The notes below the pieces were generated by a model. That model ran no database searches. It saw only the letters and a list, made by a program, of their open reading frames with translations, and had not been told where the DNA came from. A DNA stretch of 64,000 bases from positions 3,830,001-3,894,000 of the forward strand of contig NZ_CP113097.1 of NCBI RefSeq assembly GCF_026625125.1. The letters are read 5' to 3'. Made by a program: the position numbers and the translations under genes. Of the stretch, positions 44,531 through 53,385 are shown one piece after another. Each line of letters opens with the position of its first letter. The first letter of the stretch is position 1. This stretch comes from Pseudomonas putida. GTDB lineage: Bacteria; Pseudomonadota; Gammaproteobacteria; Pseudomonadales; Pseudomonadaceae.

Positions 44531-44932
44531 ATGACGCTCAAAACCTCTTTCGCTAGCGTTCTCCGCGCCCTGCGTAGCAAGCGCAATATCACTCAACGAG
44601 ATTTCGCCGACACTACCAGTCGCACGTACCTTTCGAAGCTTGAGCTGGGTAAGTCGAGCATTACCCTGGACAAGCTCGATCAGGTCAGTCGGCGCCTGGA
44701 ACTCAGCCCGCTTACCCTCCTCACCCTTACACTCAGCGAAGATACTGGTAAGCCTCCTTCTGAGCTGATCTCCAAGCTGCAGTTAGAGATTGCAGATCTG
44801 CAACGGGAAGATGGCTTACACGGTCTTCGAGCGATCCCAGAGATGGGCCACCAAGTGCGTCGCTTGCCCCATAGAGCCAGGAGCGGTCATGAGTCGAACT
44901 GCATGCAGGCAGAGCTCGCCTTCGCGGATTGA
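44531..44932 (+). CDS. XRE family helix-turn-helix protein
   Basis: A 133-residue protein. Residues 7-65 are an XRE helix-turn-helix (ALRSKRNITQRDFADTTSRTYLSKLELGK). Residues 75-95 are helical and polar. The last 40 residues (VRRLPHRARSGHESN) look out of frame, so the original C-terminus may have been altered. A regulator typical of integrated islands; target unknown. Confidence 0.75.
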   Translation: MTLKTSFASVLRALRSKRNITQRDFADTTSRTYLSKLELGKSSITLDKLDQVSRRLELSPLTLLTLTLSEDTGKPPSELISKLQLEIADLQREDGLHGLRAIPEMGHQVRRLPHRARSGHESNCMQAELAFAD

Positions 44933-45011
44933 TCGTCCGTATAGCCTTAGAGCATGTGGCAACAGCGCTCCGCCACCGAGCCAAGGTGTAACGCACAGAG
45001 CTCACCCTGCA

Positions 45012-45114
45012 GGGACAGCTGTCGTGAACCGCACCCTGGCTTCGCCAGGTTCCGGCCCTATCGGGCTTCCATTCTCGCCTCTGGCCCATCGTGAGCGGGC
45101 GCGCTCCGCTTGCG
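45012..45114 (+). repeat. dispersed repeat family 1, copy B
   Basis: Same blocks as copy A: CTGTCGTGAACC, CGGGCTTCCATTCTCGCCTC and GCGCGCTCCGCTTGC. Lies in the 439-base gap after the XRE gene; no gene seen in the rest of that gap. Confidence 0.75.
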
Positions 45115-45371
45115 GTCGTTTCTGATACCCGAGCATCCGCCACCCTCCGTCAAACCAACCTGGCGATGCCCTTTCCGCAGCCTGTTGCGGAGTCATTTTG
45201 GCTGACTTATGATCAGGCCAGGCGGTGATGGTCGCCTGGCGCCTGTTTCGCGAAGCAATAGCCCATCGTAGATACACCCTTTCGTTTTACATCGGCATGT
45301 CCCTAACCAGGCGCTGCCCGGTGAACAGGCAATCGGTAACCAAAGCGTCAAATGGTTTTGGAGACATTGCT

Positions 45372-46201
45372 ATGTCCGATTTTTCCCCTCTCAGCATCAT
45401 CAAATCGCAAGCCAAGCAGCATGCTCGTGAACACGACATGAAGCTTTCTGCTGCCCAAGAAGCGCTTGCGCGTCAGGCAGGGTTCGAGGAGTACCACGAG
45501 CTCGTTGTCGTCGCCCGGCGAAATCCCACGGATCCTCGGCTGATGCTCGCCGCCTTTGGCGTGCGTGACTTCAAGGACGCCCTCCACAAGGACGATGTGT
45601 TCTCCGAGCTGGATCAAGAGCTGGAGGATCTGCTTTCCGGCCCCATGGCCGAGACCAACGCCAGCGAGTTCGCTATCGACGAATACGAGGTAGAGTCAGC
45701 CGCCTATGACGATGCGACTGGTGTGCTTAGGCTGGACATGTCAATCACCTGGAAAGGTAAGCAGGATCCTGATCGGGTCTACTACGGCACGGCTTTCTTC
45801 CTCCAAGCGGAGATTGATCTGATTCGGCGGGATAGCAAGTGGTCGCTCGGGAAAGACGGTGTTTCCATCACCGGCAGCGAAACGGATGCAGACGTGATCG
45901 CAGGGATGAATGGGACTACATGGCGCAACAGCAGGCCGCTGAAGCCGAGGAGAATCGTCCCCGCAGTAGCATGGCGTAAGCGCTGGCCAATGAGCTGAAG
46001 ATATCGCTGGAGGATGCGGAGCTTCTGGCAGACGCCGAAGTAACCGCGAACACCTCGGATGACGGGATGATCTACAGCTATTGGGTGGACGTTGAACCGT
46101 ATGCCGAGGGAGCCCTGCGGGCTGACCTGCTGGCCCGGTTCGGCACCTTGGAGTTCGAGCTGGACGTCAACTTCTTCGACGACATCCATCCCGACATGTA
46201 A
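45372..46201 (+). pseudogene. frameshifted hypothetical gene
   Basis: The first 180 residues (MSDFSPLSIIKSQAKQHARE and on) read well from 45,372. Near 45,905 the good frame shifts: the 45,372 frame ends in a basic, unlikely tail at 45,998, while another frame continues with MAQQQAAEAEENRPRSS, meets a TAA at 45,977-45,979, then runs as ALANELKISLEDAELLADAE to DIHPDM and a stop at 46,199. So one frameshift and one nonsense codon divide a protein of about 275 residues. Function of the intact form unknown. Confidence 0.65.
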
Positions 46202-46272
46202 GTGAACTGGGGGGTGGTCGGCTGATGAGCTGGCCACCTTCAGCTCAGTTCCGCGAGAGTGAGGGCTTCGGC

Positions 46273-46407
46273 ATGCAGGTGATCAGCGCAACGCAGGCAA
46301 GGCGGCGATTCCATAGGATCATGAAGCTCCTGCAGCAAGGGCACTCGTTCGTCATCACCAAAAACGGTAAGCCGGCCTGCAGGCTTGTGCCACCTGAGGT
46401 GCCGTGA
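46273..46407 (+). CDS. short Phd/YefM-type antitoxin-like protein
   Basis: A 44-residue protein equal to the N-terminal half of a Phd/YefM antitoxin (ISATQARRRFHRIMKLLQQG then FVITKNGKPACRLVPPE). It is a paralogue of the interrupted antitoxin at 43,575 and stops at nearly the same point. No toxin gene follows. It may be a solitary repressor fragment or decaying. Confidence 0.6.
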   Translation: MQVISATQARRRFHRIMKLLQQGHSFVITKNGKPACRLVPPEVP

Positions 46408-46512
46408 CATGCGCACGGCGTGCTGAAAAATCCGCAAAGAAATCCGAAAAAACAGGGAGACTTCTTCGCTGTAAGCCAGGCGTGACGAGGTCTCCAGGGA
46501 TTTCTTGAATCC

Positions 46513-46646
46513 GCAAATTTGCTGGCTCGCCCCTCCGGGGACAGCTGTCGTGCACCCAACCCTGGCTGCGCCCGGTTTTGGCCCTACGGGCTTCCATCCT
46601 CTCGCCTCTGGCCCTTCGGGCCGGCGCGCTCCGCTTGCAAATTTGC
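46513..46646 (+). repeat. dispersed repeat family 1, copy C, with flanking 10-bp repeats
   Basis: The repeat body is 46,537-46,638 with the same blocks as copies A and B. It is flanked by GCAAATTTGC at 46,513-46,522 and 46,637-46,646, itself a palindrome. This could be a target duplication or coincidence; the other copies lack it. Confidence 0.68.
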
Positions 46647-46674
46647 CAACAAACGCAAAGACCACTGCGATCCA

Positions 46675-46884
46675 CTAATGGACTGACTGCCCAAGCGTGC
46701 CAGCCTTGTGCAACTGGTAGTCGATGACGGTTTGATACAGGTGATCAGCCTCAAGACGGAGTCTTTCGATCTCCTCGGCTGGTCGCCCTTCATCTATAGC
46801 CTTTTGATGGGCACGGACGGCTTGGAGAGCCTGCTGCAAGAGCGGCTCGCCGGCCTCTGCCATGCCCAGGATCGTCCTCTTCAC
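46675..46884 (-). CDS. small helical hypothetical protein
   Basis: A 69-residue protein with a GTG start overlapping the TGA of the upstream gene by 4 bases. ERLRLEADHLYQTVIDYQLH matches ERLRLMAEHRFQAVTDYQLH in the gene at 48,509, so the two are paralogues. Function unknown; coupled to the 129-residue gene. Confidence 0.68.
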   Translation of the reverse strand: MKRTILGMAEAGEPLLQQALQAVRAHQKAIDEGRPAEEIERLRLEADHLYQTVIDYQLHKAGTLGQSVH

Positions 46885-47270
46885 CGCGACCTCTTACTGC
46901 GATGGGCGCTCAGGTGCTCCAGCTCCTGGTGCCACACCTCCACGAACTTTTTGAAGTCGCGTAGATAGGGCCCTTCTGCCAGGCGGGTTGATCCAACACT
47001 CGCAGCTTGAAAGCGCTGCAGCCATGGCTCGGGGATGCTGTCCTCGACGAGCACTTGAACGCCGCTGTGGAGCTTCGTGGTGACGACATCGACGAGCTCC
47101 TGGGCGGAGAGCTGATCACCACTCACGATGTCCCGCAGGCCCTGGTCAACCTCGTCGAGCTCAGCCAGCACCTTTTCAGCGCGAGCGTCTCCAGGCTGTA
47201 GATCGGCAAGTGCCCACAGCGCTCTGCGCCTCGCGATCTCCAGCCTCCGCAGCCGATGATCAATCGTCAC
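46881..47270 (-). CDS. hypothetical protein, coiled-coil-like
   Basis: A 129-residue mostly helical protein, Arg- and Glu-rich. The start is GTG at 47,270 with GGGAGAAG upstream. The C-terminus (FKKFVEVWHQELEHLS) is a long helix. It overlaps the 69-residue downstream gene by GTGA. No family recognised. Confidence 0.65.
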   Translation of the reverse strand: MTIDHRLRRLEIARRRALWALADLQPGDARAEKVLAELDEVDQGLRDIVSGDQLSAQELVDVVTTKLHSGVQVLVEDSIPEPWLQRFQAASVGSTRLAEGPYLRDFKKFVEVWHQELEHLSAHRSKRSR

Positions 47271-47297
47271 ATCACTTCTCCCTGCCGCAGGTGGACG

Positions 47298-47663
47298 TCA
47301 CAGGCCAAGTTCGACTTCTAACTGCGATCCCCGCAAGGTACGGGTGAGCTCGCCTCTCGGCAGTCTTGCCAGGATCCCATCGGAGAGGTCGTTGGCGTGC
47401 CGGGCGTACAACGTGACAACACCTGGTACAGGCACGCGATCTGGAACGAGGGCCCCGACTCGCACCTGGGCAATTTTCAGTATATTCACGACATCTGCGG
47501 GTAGCGTGTCAGTCGACAGGTGCTCGACGGTCGGCCTTGTGGGAGGGCTCGCACCGCCCCACAGATCTACAATCGTTTCCAACAGCTTTTCGGGGCCGAA
47601 ATACGCCAAGGCGATTTCCCACAGGCAGCCTTCCTGGGACAGTTTCAGGCGGGCCCTAGTCAT
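47298..47663 (-). CDS. hypothetical protein
   Basis: A 121-residue protein with Gly/Pro-containing middle and no recognised motif. It lies 27 bases upstream of the 129-residue gene on the same strand, so the three form a likely operon. It is divergent from the exonuclease-like gene. Confidence 0.6.
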   Translation of the reverse strand: MTRARLKLSQEGCLWEIALAYFGPEKLLETIVDLWGGASPPTRPTVEHLSTDTLPADVVNILKIAQVRVGALVPDRVPVPGVVTLYARHANDLSDGILARLPRGELTRTLRGSQLEVELGL

Positions 47664-47680
47664 TGCAGAGGTTCCAACAG

Positions 47681-48130
47681 ATGATGCTCTTTCTCGATTG
47701 TGAGTTCACTCAGCTCAACGCGCAGGCGAAGCTGATCTCCCTGGCACTGGTTGGCCAAGATCGCAGGGAATTCTACGTGGAAGTGATCGACGCGTGGCGA
47801 GAAGAAGAATGCAGTGATTTCGTGAAAGAGATCGTACTGCCGCAGTTGTGGGGTGGTGAGTACGCCATGCCAATCATCGAAGCCAGGTCGGCGCTCCTGC
47901 GGTTCCTGGCAACCTACGATGAAGAACTCGAGATTGTCACTGACGCACCTGCCTACGACTGGGAGCTGTTCTGCGAGCTCGTCTATGACGATGGGAAATG
48001 GCCCCAGAACGTCAGGAATTTCCCCACTGATGCCACGACCCTGACCGCGACGAACGATGGGGACGAACTGCCTCACCATGCCCTGTTGGACGCCAGGATC
48101 ATCGCAAGCATGTTCAAAGCTACAGCGTAA
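47681..48130 (+). CDS. DEDD-like 3'-5' exonuclease family protein
   Basis: A 149-residue protein with LFLDCEFTQL (DxE, Exo I), APAYDWELFCELV (Asp, Exo II) and ELPHHALLDARIIASMF (His and Asp, Exo III), the order expected of RNase T-like DEDDh nucleases. Shorter than RNase T. Substrate, RNA or DNA, cannot be told. A GAGG precedes two possible ATGs. It overlaps the 3' end of the MNT gene by 11 bases. Confidence 0.7.
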   Translation: MMLFLDCEFTQLNAQAKLISLALVGQDRREFYVEVIDAWREEECSDFVKEIVLPQLWGGEYAMPIIEARSALLRFLATYDEELEIVTDAPAYDWELFCELVYDDGKWPQNVRNFPTDATTLTATNDGDELPHHALLDARIIASMFKATA

Positions 48131-48422
48131 CCATCTCACGCTCAATGGATTGCCTGAGGTGCTCGGGCATGTTGTTGCAGACGTGGAAGTCGACTGGCAC
48201 CCCCACCAAGGCCTGGAGCTCATCCTCGAGCTCGGCGATGTCGAACAAGGAAATCTTGCCAGCCATTTCTGGAGGGATGGTGGCGAGCAGATCGAGGTCA
48301 CTCCCATCGTGGTCATCGCCTCGAGCGGCAGAGCCGAAGAGTTTGGGCTCAATAAAGCCATAGGTCTCGATCAGGCGTCGGATGTCCCCTTCCTTTCCCC
48401 GTATCGCGTCAGTGGGCCTCAT
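48120..48422 (-). CDS. MNT-type nucleotidyltransferase, orphan antitoxin-like
   Basis: A 100-residue protein with the minimal nucleotidyltransferase signature LFGSAARGDDHDGSDLDLL (GSxARG and DxD). Such proteins pair with HEPN RNases and AMPylate them as antitoxins. No HEPN gene is adjacent here, so it may be an orphan. GGAGAAAGG precedes the ATG at 48,422. Confidence 0.8.
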   Translation of the reverse strand: MRPTDAIRGKEGDIRRLIETYGFIEPKLFGSAARGDDHDGSDLDLLATIPPEMAGKISLFDIAELEDELQALVGVPVDFHVCNNMPEHLRQSIEREMVTL

Positions 48423-48508
48423 GCCTTTCTCCAAGTTGCCGCTGAGCCGCGAGCAAAAGGCAAATTCTGCACTTTGCTGCAGGAGATCAGTCTCAGGTAG
48501 GCCATCTG

Positions 48509-48718
48509 TTAATGATCTTTTTCAGCGGGCCCGCCAAGAGCATGCAACTGGTAGTCGGTGACAGCCTGAAAACGATGCTCAGCCATCAACCGCAGACGCT
48601 CGAGCTCAATCCCCACGACTCCATCAGCCTGGGCCTGATGGTAAACCTTCAGCGCTTCCACAGCCTCGGTGTACAGCGGATGGTCGGGCATGAGCACCTT
48701 GCTCAGATCTCTTTTCAT
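48509..48718 (-). CDS. small helical hypothetical protein
   Basis: A 69-residue protein with GGGAGGG before its ATG. It is a paralogue of the gene at 46,675, sharing ERLRL and DYQLH blocks at the C-terminal half. Function unknown. Confidence 0.66.
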   Translation of the reverse strand: MKRDLSKVLMPDHPLYTEAVEALKVYHQAQADGVVGIELERLRLMAEHRFQAVTDYQLHALGGPAEKDH

Positions 48719-48780
48719 GATCCCTCCCTTTCGCCATAGCGATCCCACACGACGCGATGCCATCAAGGCTTGTGTTTAGC

Positions 48781-49011
48781 CTACCAATGCTGATCAGCCT
48801 GGACGGAATGGGCGTACATCAATGCTTCGTCGGCGAGCTCCAGCATGTCAGCCAAGGTTCCTGAGTCTACGGCATGCGTATCACGTAGCGCATATGCGTG
48901 ATGCAGAAGCTCCCTGTGATGTTTCTTAGGTGCGAGGAGCAGGGCCTCGGTGTCGTTGAGCAGCTGCCGCCACTCTTGGATCGACATTACGGGCAGATTG
49001 GTGCCTGTCAT
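48781..49011 (-). CDS. small hypothetical protein
   Basis: A 76-residue helical protein with several His (KKHHRELLHHAYALRD). The start at 49,011 is preferred to the upstream frame opening. No family recognised. The 276 bases between it and the next gene show no convincing gene. Confidence 0.6.
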   Translation of the reverse strand: MTGTNLPVMSIQEWRQLLNDTEALLLAPKKHHRELLHHAYALRDTHAVDSGTLADMLELADEALMYAHSVQADQHW

Positions 49012-49287
49012 GGCGGTACTTCCTATAGCTGTATGGACATACAGTATTCGGAAAATATCCTGCTGCATAGGTACTGCGGACGAAATGCGCCTCTGATGAG
49101 AATAGATCGGTCTCTGGAACCTGGTAGGTTTTCATTGAGAGTGGCGATGCCTCGCCCAAATGAAAAGATTGTTCCAGGTGACGCAACGCTACGCCGCAAT
49201 GGGGAAATGTAGGGTCGAGATTTGTCACGCTACGATGGCGTCGATTTCAACGTGTTATGTTCGGGCCATTACCCAAGGAGCGGAGTC

Positions 49288-49521
49288 ATGGATCAGATTA
49301 CTCAACTCGACGACAGCATCGAACGTTTGGCCCGTCTCGCGGACGAGCTTGAGCAGCAGGTAGCTCCCCACCCCGCATCCCGGTTGAGGTTGATCATCTG
49401 GCTCACCGACTGGGTAGGTAGTCCGTCAAGGTTGGACGAAATTGAGCAGGGTTTGCCGAGCATCCCACAAAGCCTAGTTTCGGCTTACACAGCCTGGGTT
49501 CACGCCAGCGATATGCGGTAG
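49288..49521 (+). CDS. small hypothetical protein
   Basis: A 77-residue protein with an excellent AAGGAGCGG before the ATG. MDQITQLDDSIERLARLADELEQ is a coiled-coil start. Followed after 15 bases by repeat family 2. Function unknown. Confidence 0.65.
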   Translation: MDQITQLDDSIERLARLADELEQQVAPHPASRLRLIIWLTDWVGSPSRLDEIEQGLPSIPQSLVSAYTAWVHASDMR

Positions 49522-49536
49522 CCCTCGCCCCATACT

Positions 49537-49635
49537 ATTCACGTCCTTTTCACATGCGGTGTGGGAACGTTAGCTATCCCTACGTGTGATAGAAGCTCCC
49601 TTGCCCGCCTAGCAGCGGGCTTTCTTTTGCCCGCA
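49537..49635 (+). repeat. dispersed repeat family 2, copy 1 (ends in terminator-like hairpin)
   Basis: A roughly 99-bp element with shared blocks ATTCACGTCCTTTTCACATG, TATCCCTACGTGTGATAGAA and a GCCCGC...GCGGGC stem followed by TTTCTTTT. Other copies are at 58,383 and 60,459. Each lies downstream of a plus-strand gene, so it may act as a terminator. Confidence 0.75.
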
Positions 49636-49717
49636 ACTACCCTCATCGCGGGCGGCCCAATAATGCGTGATCGCTGGCATCTGTGCACAGCGACCACCAG
49701 AGTGCTGATTTTGACGT

Positions 49718-50008
49718 CTATGCCACCTGCTGCACAGCAGGCCGCTGATCGGTCGCGAGTCGTCTTGCACGCCCCACACCCCAGGCCAGAGCTCGGGTCA
49801 TCGACTCACCTGGTCGAGAGTCAAAAGCTTCTTCGTGAAGAGCCATGCCACAGCCCGCATACATGCCGATGAACATCTGTGTCTGGCCCGTTCGGGAAAG
49901 CCTCACCTGGACATCAATCGAGGTGCCGTCATCCAGCTCCTCGCCATGGCTCCGGTGATGAAGCACAGGATCGGCCCAAGCCCAAAAAACTTCACCGCGT
50001 ATACGCAT
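49718..50008 (-). CDS. duplicated small protein, copy 1
   Basis: A 96-residue protein, beta-rich (MRIRGEVFWAWADPVLHHR at the start), nearly identical to the gene at 62,598; the shared identity extends over the promoter and AGGAGGG. No recognised family. A recent duplication in the island. Confidence 0.78.
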   Translation of the reverse strand: MRIRGEVFWAWADPVLHHRSHGEELDDGTSIDVQVRLSRTGQTQMFIGMYAGCGMALHEEAFDSRPGESMTRALAWGVGRARRLATDQRPAVQQVA

Positions 50009-50218
50009 GCCGCCCTCCTACGACTTTAGTCTTATAGTCCATCAACCATAGCGCGGGATGATGACGTTTCAACCCTCCAGGAGATTGGCTCTCATCATTC
50101 AGATAACCGGCAGAACGCAAGCTAGCGTGAAGACGCATGCTGACCAGTACCGACAGATTTCCCTCCCACTCTGTATTCTGCTAGCCTGAGAATGTGCGTG
50201 CGCAAAGGAGGTCGATGG

Positions 50219-50467
50219 ATGAGTACCCATATTTTGGAAGCCTGCTTTAGAGGTGAAGAGCCAGAGCTGTTGCATTTGCCGGTGCTTACCCAAGCATTCA
50301 ATGCTCTTCCAGCAATGACTCTTTACAACCTGATATCCGCAATCAGATTGCATCCTGTAGCAGCTAGGATGGCCAGCAAAATCCTTTGTGAAAAAATCTC
50401 CCAAACCAATCTGAACAATGCCGTTAATGGCATTATCGAAAAATACGCTGCACGCAGACCCTATTAA
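50219..50467 (+). CDS. small hypothetical protein
   Basis: An 82-residue helical protein with AAAGGAGGT before the ATG. LPVLTQAFNALPAMTLYNL is a hydrophobic middle, not long enough for a membrane anchor. Convergent with the DUF4365 gene. Function unknown. Confidence 0.62.
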   Translation: MSTHILEACFRGEEPELLHLPVLTQAFNALPAMTLYNLISAIRLHPVAARMASKILCEKISQTNLNNAVNGIIEKYAARRPY

Positions 50468-50468
50468 C

Positions 50469-51260
50469 TCAGCCTAAATTTGAAAATATCGGGCTTTGCA
50501 TAACAGCATAAACCTCTGCTCGCCTTCCAACCAACTCACCTCGTGCATAGGCTTCCATCGCATGGTCGATTCTTTGTTGTTCCTCAGGAAAAAACTCTAA
50601 TACCCAGGCGCGGAGTTTCGGCAACAAGTTTTTGTCATAGTCCATCTGCTCCTTGAGGAAAGCTGCGTAACCATATGATGAAGCCAGTACATCGTCGGGG
50701 GCAAAAAACCTTAGCCACTTCGTCATGGAATCTACATCGCCGCCGAAATTCAATAACAGATCTAAACACCTAATGAGCTGAGCGGGAGCGTTGTAGAGCG
50801 TATAATCACGCACCGACAAGCACCCTGCACAGTGTTCAGCAGCAATATCCTCCAATTCGCCGAACGCTTCATCATCCAACTCTTGAAAATCGCTATAACC
50901 CGCTCCATTCGCCGCAATCCGCCCCTGATCAATTGAAGCGAAACGAATTGAACCTGTAGATACCTCAACAGAAATCAGAATTACAGGTAGTGGACAGACT
51001 GAAAGATAGTTTTTTGTACTTCGCTTCAACCTAATGTTAGGCGAGTGCTTTCGTGAGCTTTTGATCTGAACCTTGAAAATTATCCCCGTTGCACTCCCAT
51101 CAGCATCGAAAATCTCAACCTCTCCGTCTATTCCGTAGTCTTTATCTTTCTCCAGCCTTCGATAAAGCCAGCCTTTATCAGCAAAAGCATTTTCAACTAA
51201 TACTTCACCTTGGCTGCCTACTCGATGGGAGATCGTGCGTTTTGGCATTTCTAAGGACAT
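50469..51260 (-). CDS. DUF4365 nuclease-like protein
   Basis: A 263-residue protein. Residues 10-130 match DUF4365, a PD-(D/E)XK-like fold: KDKDYGIDGEVEIF gives the Asp and Glu, and FKVQIKSS the ExK-type position (Q-I-K). The C-terminal half is helical and unknown. DUF4365 proteins are often in islands next to restriction or defence genes; no partner is seen here. AT-rich codon use relative to the chromosome. Confidence 0.8.
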   Translation of the reverse strand: MSLEMPKRTISHRVGSQGEVLVENAFADKGWLYRRLEKDKDYGIDGEVEIFDADGSATGIIFKVQIKSSRKHSPNIRLKRSTKNYLSVCPLPVILISVEVSTGSIRFASIDQGRIAANGAGYSDFQELDDEAFGELEDIAAEHCAGCLSVRDYTLYNAPAQLIRCLDLLLNFGGDVDSMTKWLRFFAPDDVLASSYGYAAFLKEQMDYDKNLLPKLRAWVLEFFPEEQQRIDHAMEAYARGELVGRRAEVYAVMQSPIFSNLG

Positions 51261-51482
51261 TACGTGACCTTGATGCTCGATGATCCGACAAGCTCAATAC
51301 CAGCCGAAAATTAACTGGTAAACGAGATATTTTGGAAATGCTTAGCAGAGAGTCACGAAGTCTAAATTTGGGTGCCACCTCTAAACGCCAGACTCAATGA
51401 CATCAAGCTCACATTGGCATTTCCAGCCTTTAACAAAACCTGAATCTCTTAATTGACACCCTCTATTTAACCCAACTCAACT

Positions 51483-51782
51483 CTAATCATCTTTATCCCT
51501 ATGAAACATATTGAGACTATCGTTGAAAATATTGTGAATCTCAGGCTCATCCATGATGTTAGTCTTGGGGCTACGTTTTGAATCAGGATCTGAAAAAAAA
51601 TTAAAGAACATGACCATTGGTATACTCGCCGCGACCACCAAAACAAATGAGAGTGCAAAGATCACTCCACCAAAGGCTTTGCGGCAGTATGCGGCGAAGA
51701 AAGCACTTGCGATAGCGAGAGCTACCACCCCAATACTCTTTCCTACATGTTTTATCACACTACTTTTAGACACCTCAATCAT
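51483..51782 (-). CDS. small membrane protein
   Basis: A 99-residue protein with two predicted membrane helices (residues 15-55) and a polar C-terminal tail rich in Asp. GGAAGCGGAG lies before the ATG. Its start overlaps the 3' end of the IclR gene by 8 bases, suggesting coupling, although composition differs. No family recognised. Confidence 0.55.
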   Translation of the reverse strand: MIEVSKSSVIKHVGKSIGVVALAIASAFFAAYCRKAFGGVIFALSFVLVVAASIPMVMFFNFFSDPDSKRSPKTNIMDEPEIHNIFNDSLNMFHRDKDD

Positions 51783-53313
51783 CTCCGCTTCCGTGTGCAA
51801 TCCCACCAGTTTCACCTAGAGAAAGCAGATGACCTATGCGTCTAGAGGCCAGCTTCATGTTTTCAACCAAGGACGGAACGTCACAGTCTTCCTTCCGGTA
51901 CTGCGGTATCGTCGCAGAGATTGAGCCGGCAACCTGCCCATCGATGAAGAACGGAACGCCGATACCAAAGGCGCCGAGAACCCGTTCTCCGTCACCCACC
52001 GACCATCCTCGATCCCTGATTGACTGAAGATCAGCTCGGAGCTTGGAATGGGAAGTTATGGTTGCCTCGGTGAACCTCTCAAGCTTCAAACCATCGGCAA
52101 AATCTGCCGGCAAATGGGCTAGCACAGCTTTGCCTGCGCCCCCCGCATGCAGCGGGACATCTACCCCAGTTTCCAGCTTGTAATGGATAGGCCGCCAACC
52201 TTGAATAACCTCAAGGAACTGGGCTTTGGAAGTAGCCCCGTCAAACGAGAGGTACGCAATTGTCTCTCCCGTTTCCTTCACGAGAGCGTCAACGATGGCC
52301 TTGCAGAGTTTCACCGGAGAGTAGGTTTCATTGCTCAGCAGCGCAGCCCATTGGTACAGACGGGCACCTGGATAGATCACCTGTCCATCAATGTGTATCA
52401 GGCGTTCCAGAGTGGCAGAACCAATGATTTTCTTGGCAGTTGCCGCATTGCATTGCAACTGAGCAGCCATGCCCAATCTGCACCTGTAACCATTTGGCTC
52501 TGCGCAGGCCAACTGCAGCAGCCCCTCTAGCCGGGCGACGATAGAACTGTCGCCATCGTTGATAACCTCACGACCGAAGCTGTCAGACACCCCAAATTCC
52601 TGTGATAGCCGGTCGGCTATCTCATTGAGGGTGGCCCGGGCAGAGTCCCGAACCTTGGCATCAATACTCCCAAGATCGTGAAGCGACACCAAGATCAGCA
52701 ACCCCGGAGCCAATTGCCTCACCACCATCGAAACAGCTGGGGGAAACTCGGTCTCGGAAATGCCCTGCGGCGGTTCAATCGATGATTGACCAGGTGAGAT
52801 TTCATCTGAAGAGGGATGCTGTCGAAGGTACTCACTGAACGCTCTGCCGATGTCTCCGAACTCCAAGGGGAAAGGATTTCCGCTCTTGGGCCTGAAGAAC
52901 AAAGTGGCCGGGGCCTCGCCACAGTGCAGGACGTAGTAACCATTCAAATGCGGCGCATACACCGACAACAATGCCGCCTGCTTTGCACCCTCCGCCAGGC
53001 CGTCGAGGAGATGCCGAGCTCTCTCCAACAGACGACTGCGATGATTTAAAGCGTGCATTAGCACCCTGAAGCGAGGCCCCACTCGATACTTTCCGACCCC
53101 ATCCTCAACCGCAAAATCTCGGTCAACCAAAGCCACCAAGATGCGATTGATGGTGCTCCGGCTTTCACCTAGGTCACTAGCCAGCTCTCTGACGCCCCAC
53201 GCTTCACCATCCGCTCGTCTGACCAGAGCATCCAGCACTTCAATCAATCGACCGTGACTGGACGTAGCTGCGGGGGCTTTGGGAGCCGCATTTTCAGTGG
53301 GCGCGTTAGGCAT
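51775..53313 (-). CDS. double IclR-type transcriptional regulator
   Basis: A 512-residue protein made of two IclR-like units in tandem. Unit one: helix-turn-helix about residues 20-75 (VRELASDLGESRSTINRILV) and an effector domain to about 245. Unit two: helix-turn-helix-like about 255-310 (MAAQLQCNAATAKKIIGS) and an effector domain to 500 (HAGGAGKAVLAHLP, GWSVGDGERVLGAFGIGVPF). Normal IclR proteins are about 250 residues, so this is a fusion or duplication. It is divergent from the MHS transporter operon, its probable target. Confidence 0.85.
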   Translation of the reverse strand: MPNAPTENAAPKAPAATSSHGRLIEVLDALVRRADGEAWGVRELASDLGESRSTINRILVALVDRDFAVEDGVGKYRVGPRFRVLMHALNHRSRLLERARHLLDGLAEGAKQAALLSVYAPHLNGYYVLHCGEAPATLFFRPKSGNPFPLEFGDIGRAFSEYLRQHPSSDEISPGQSSIEPPQGISETEFPPAVSMVVRQLAPGLLILVSLHDLGSIDAKVRDSARATLNEIADRLSQEFGVSDSFGREVINDGDSSIVARLEGLLQLACAEPNGYRCRLGMAAQLQCNAATAKKIIGSATLERLIHIDGQVIYPGARLYQWAALLSNETYSPVKLCKAIVDALVKETGETIAYLSFDGATSKAQFLEVIQGWRPIHYKLETGVDVPLHAGGAGKAVLAHLPADFADGLKLERFTEATITSHSKLRADLQSIRDRGWSVGDGERVLGAFGIGVPFFIDGQVAGSISATIPQYRKEDCDVPSLVENMKLASRRIGHLLSLGETGGIAHGSGDD

Positions 53314-53385
53314 TTAATCGACTTGCTGAGCATCGGGAAGGCCCCATTTTGTGCCGGTTTAGCGCTGCAGAGCAATCGCCGCCTG

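Noticed and set aside
44733..45143. Minus-strand frames through repeat family 1 copies
   Set aside because: Each copy yields similar Arg-rich peptides on the minus strand because of the shared sequence; no start signals.
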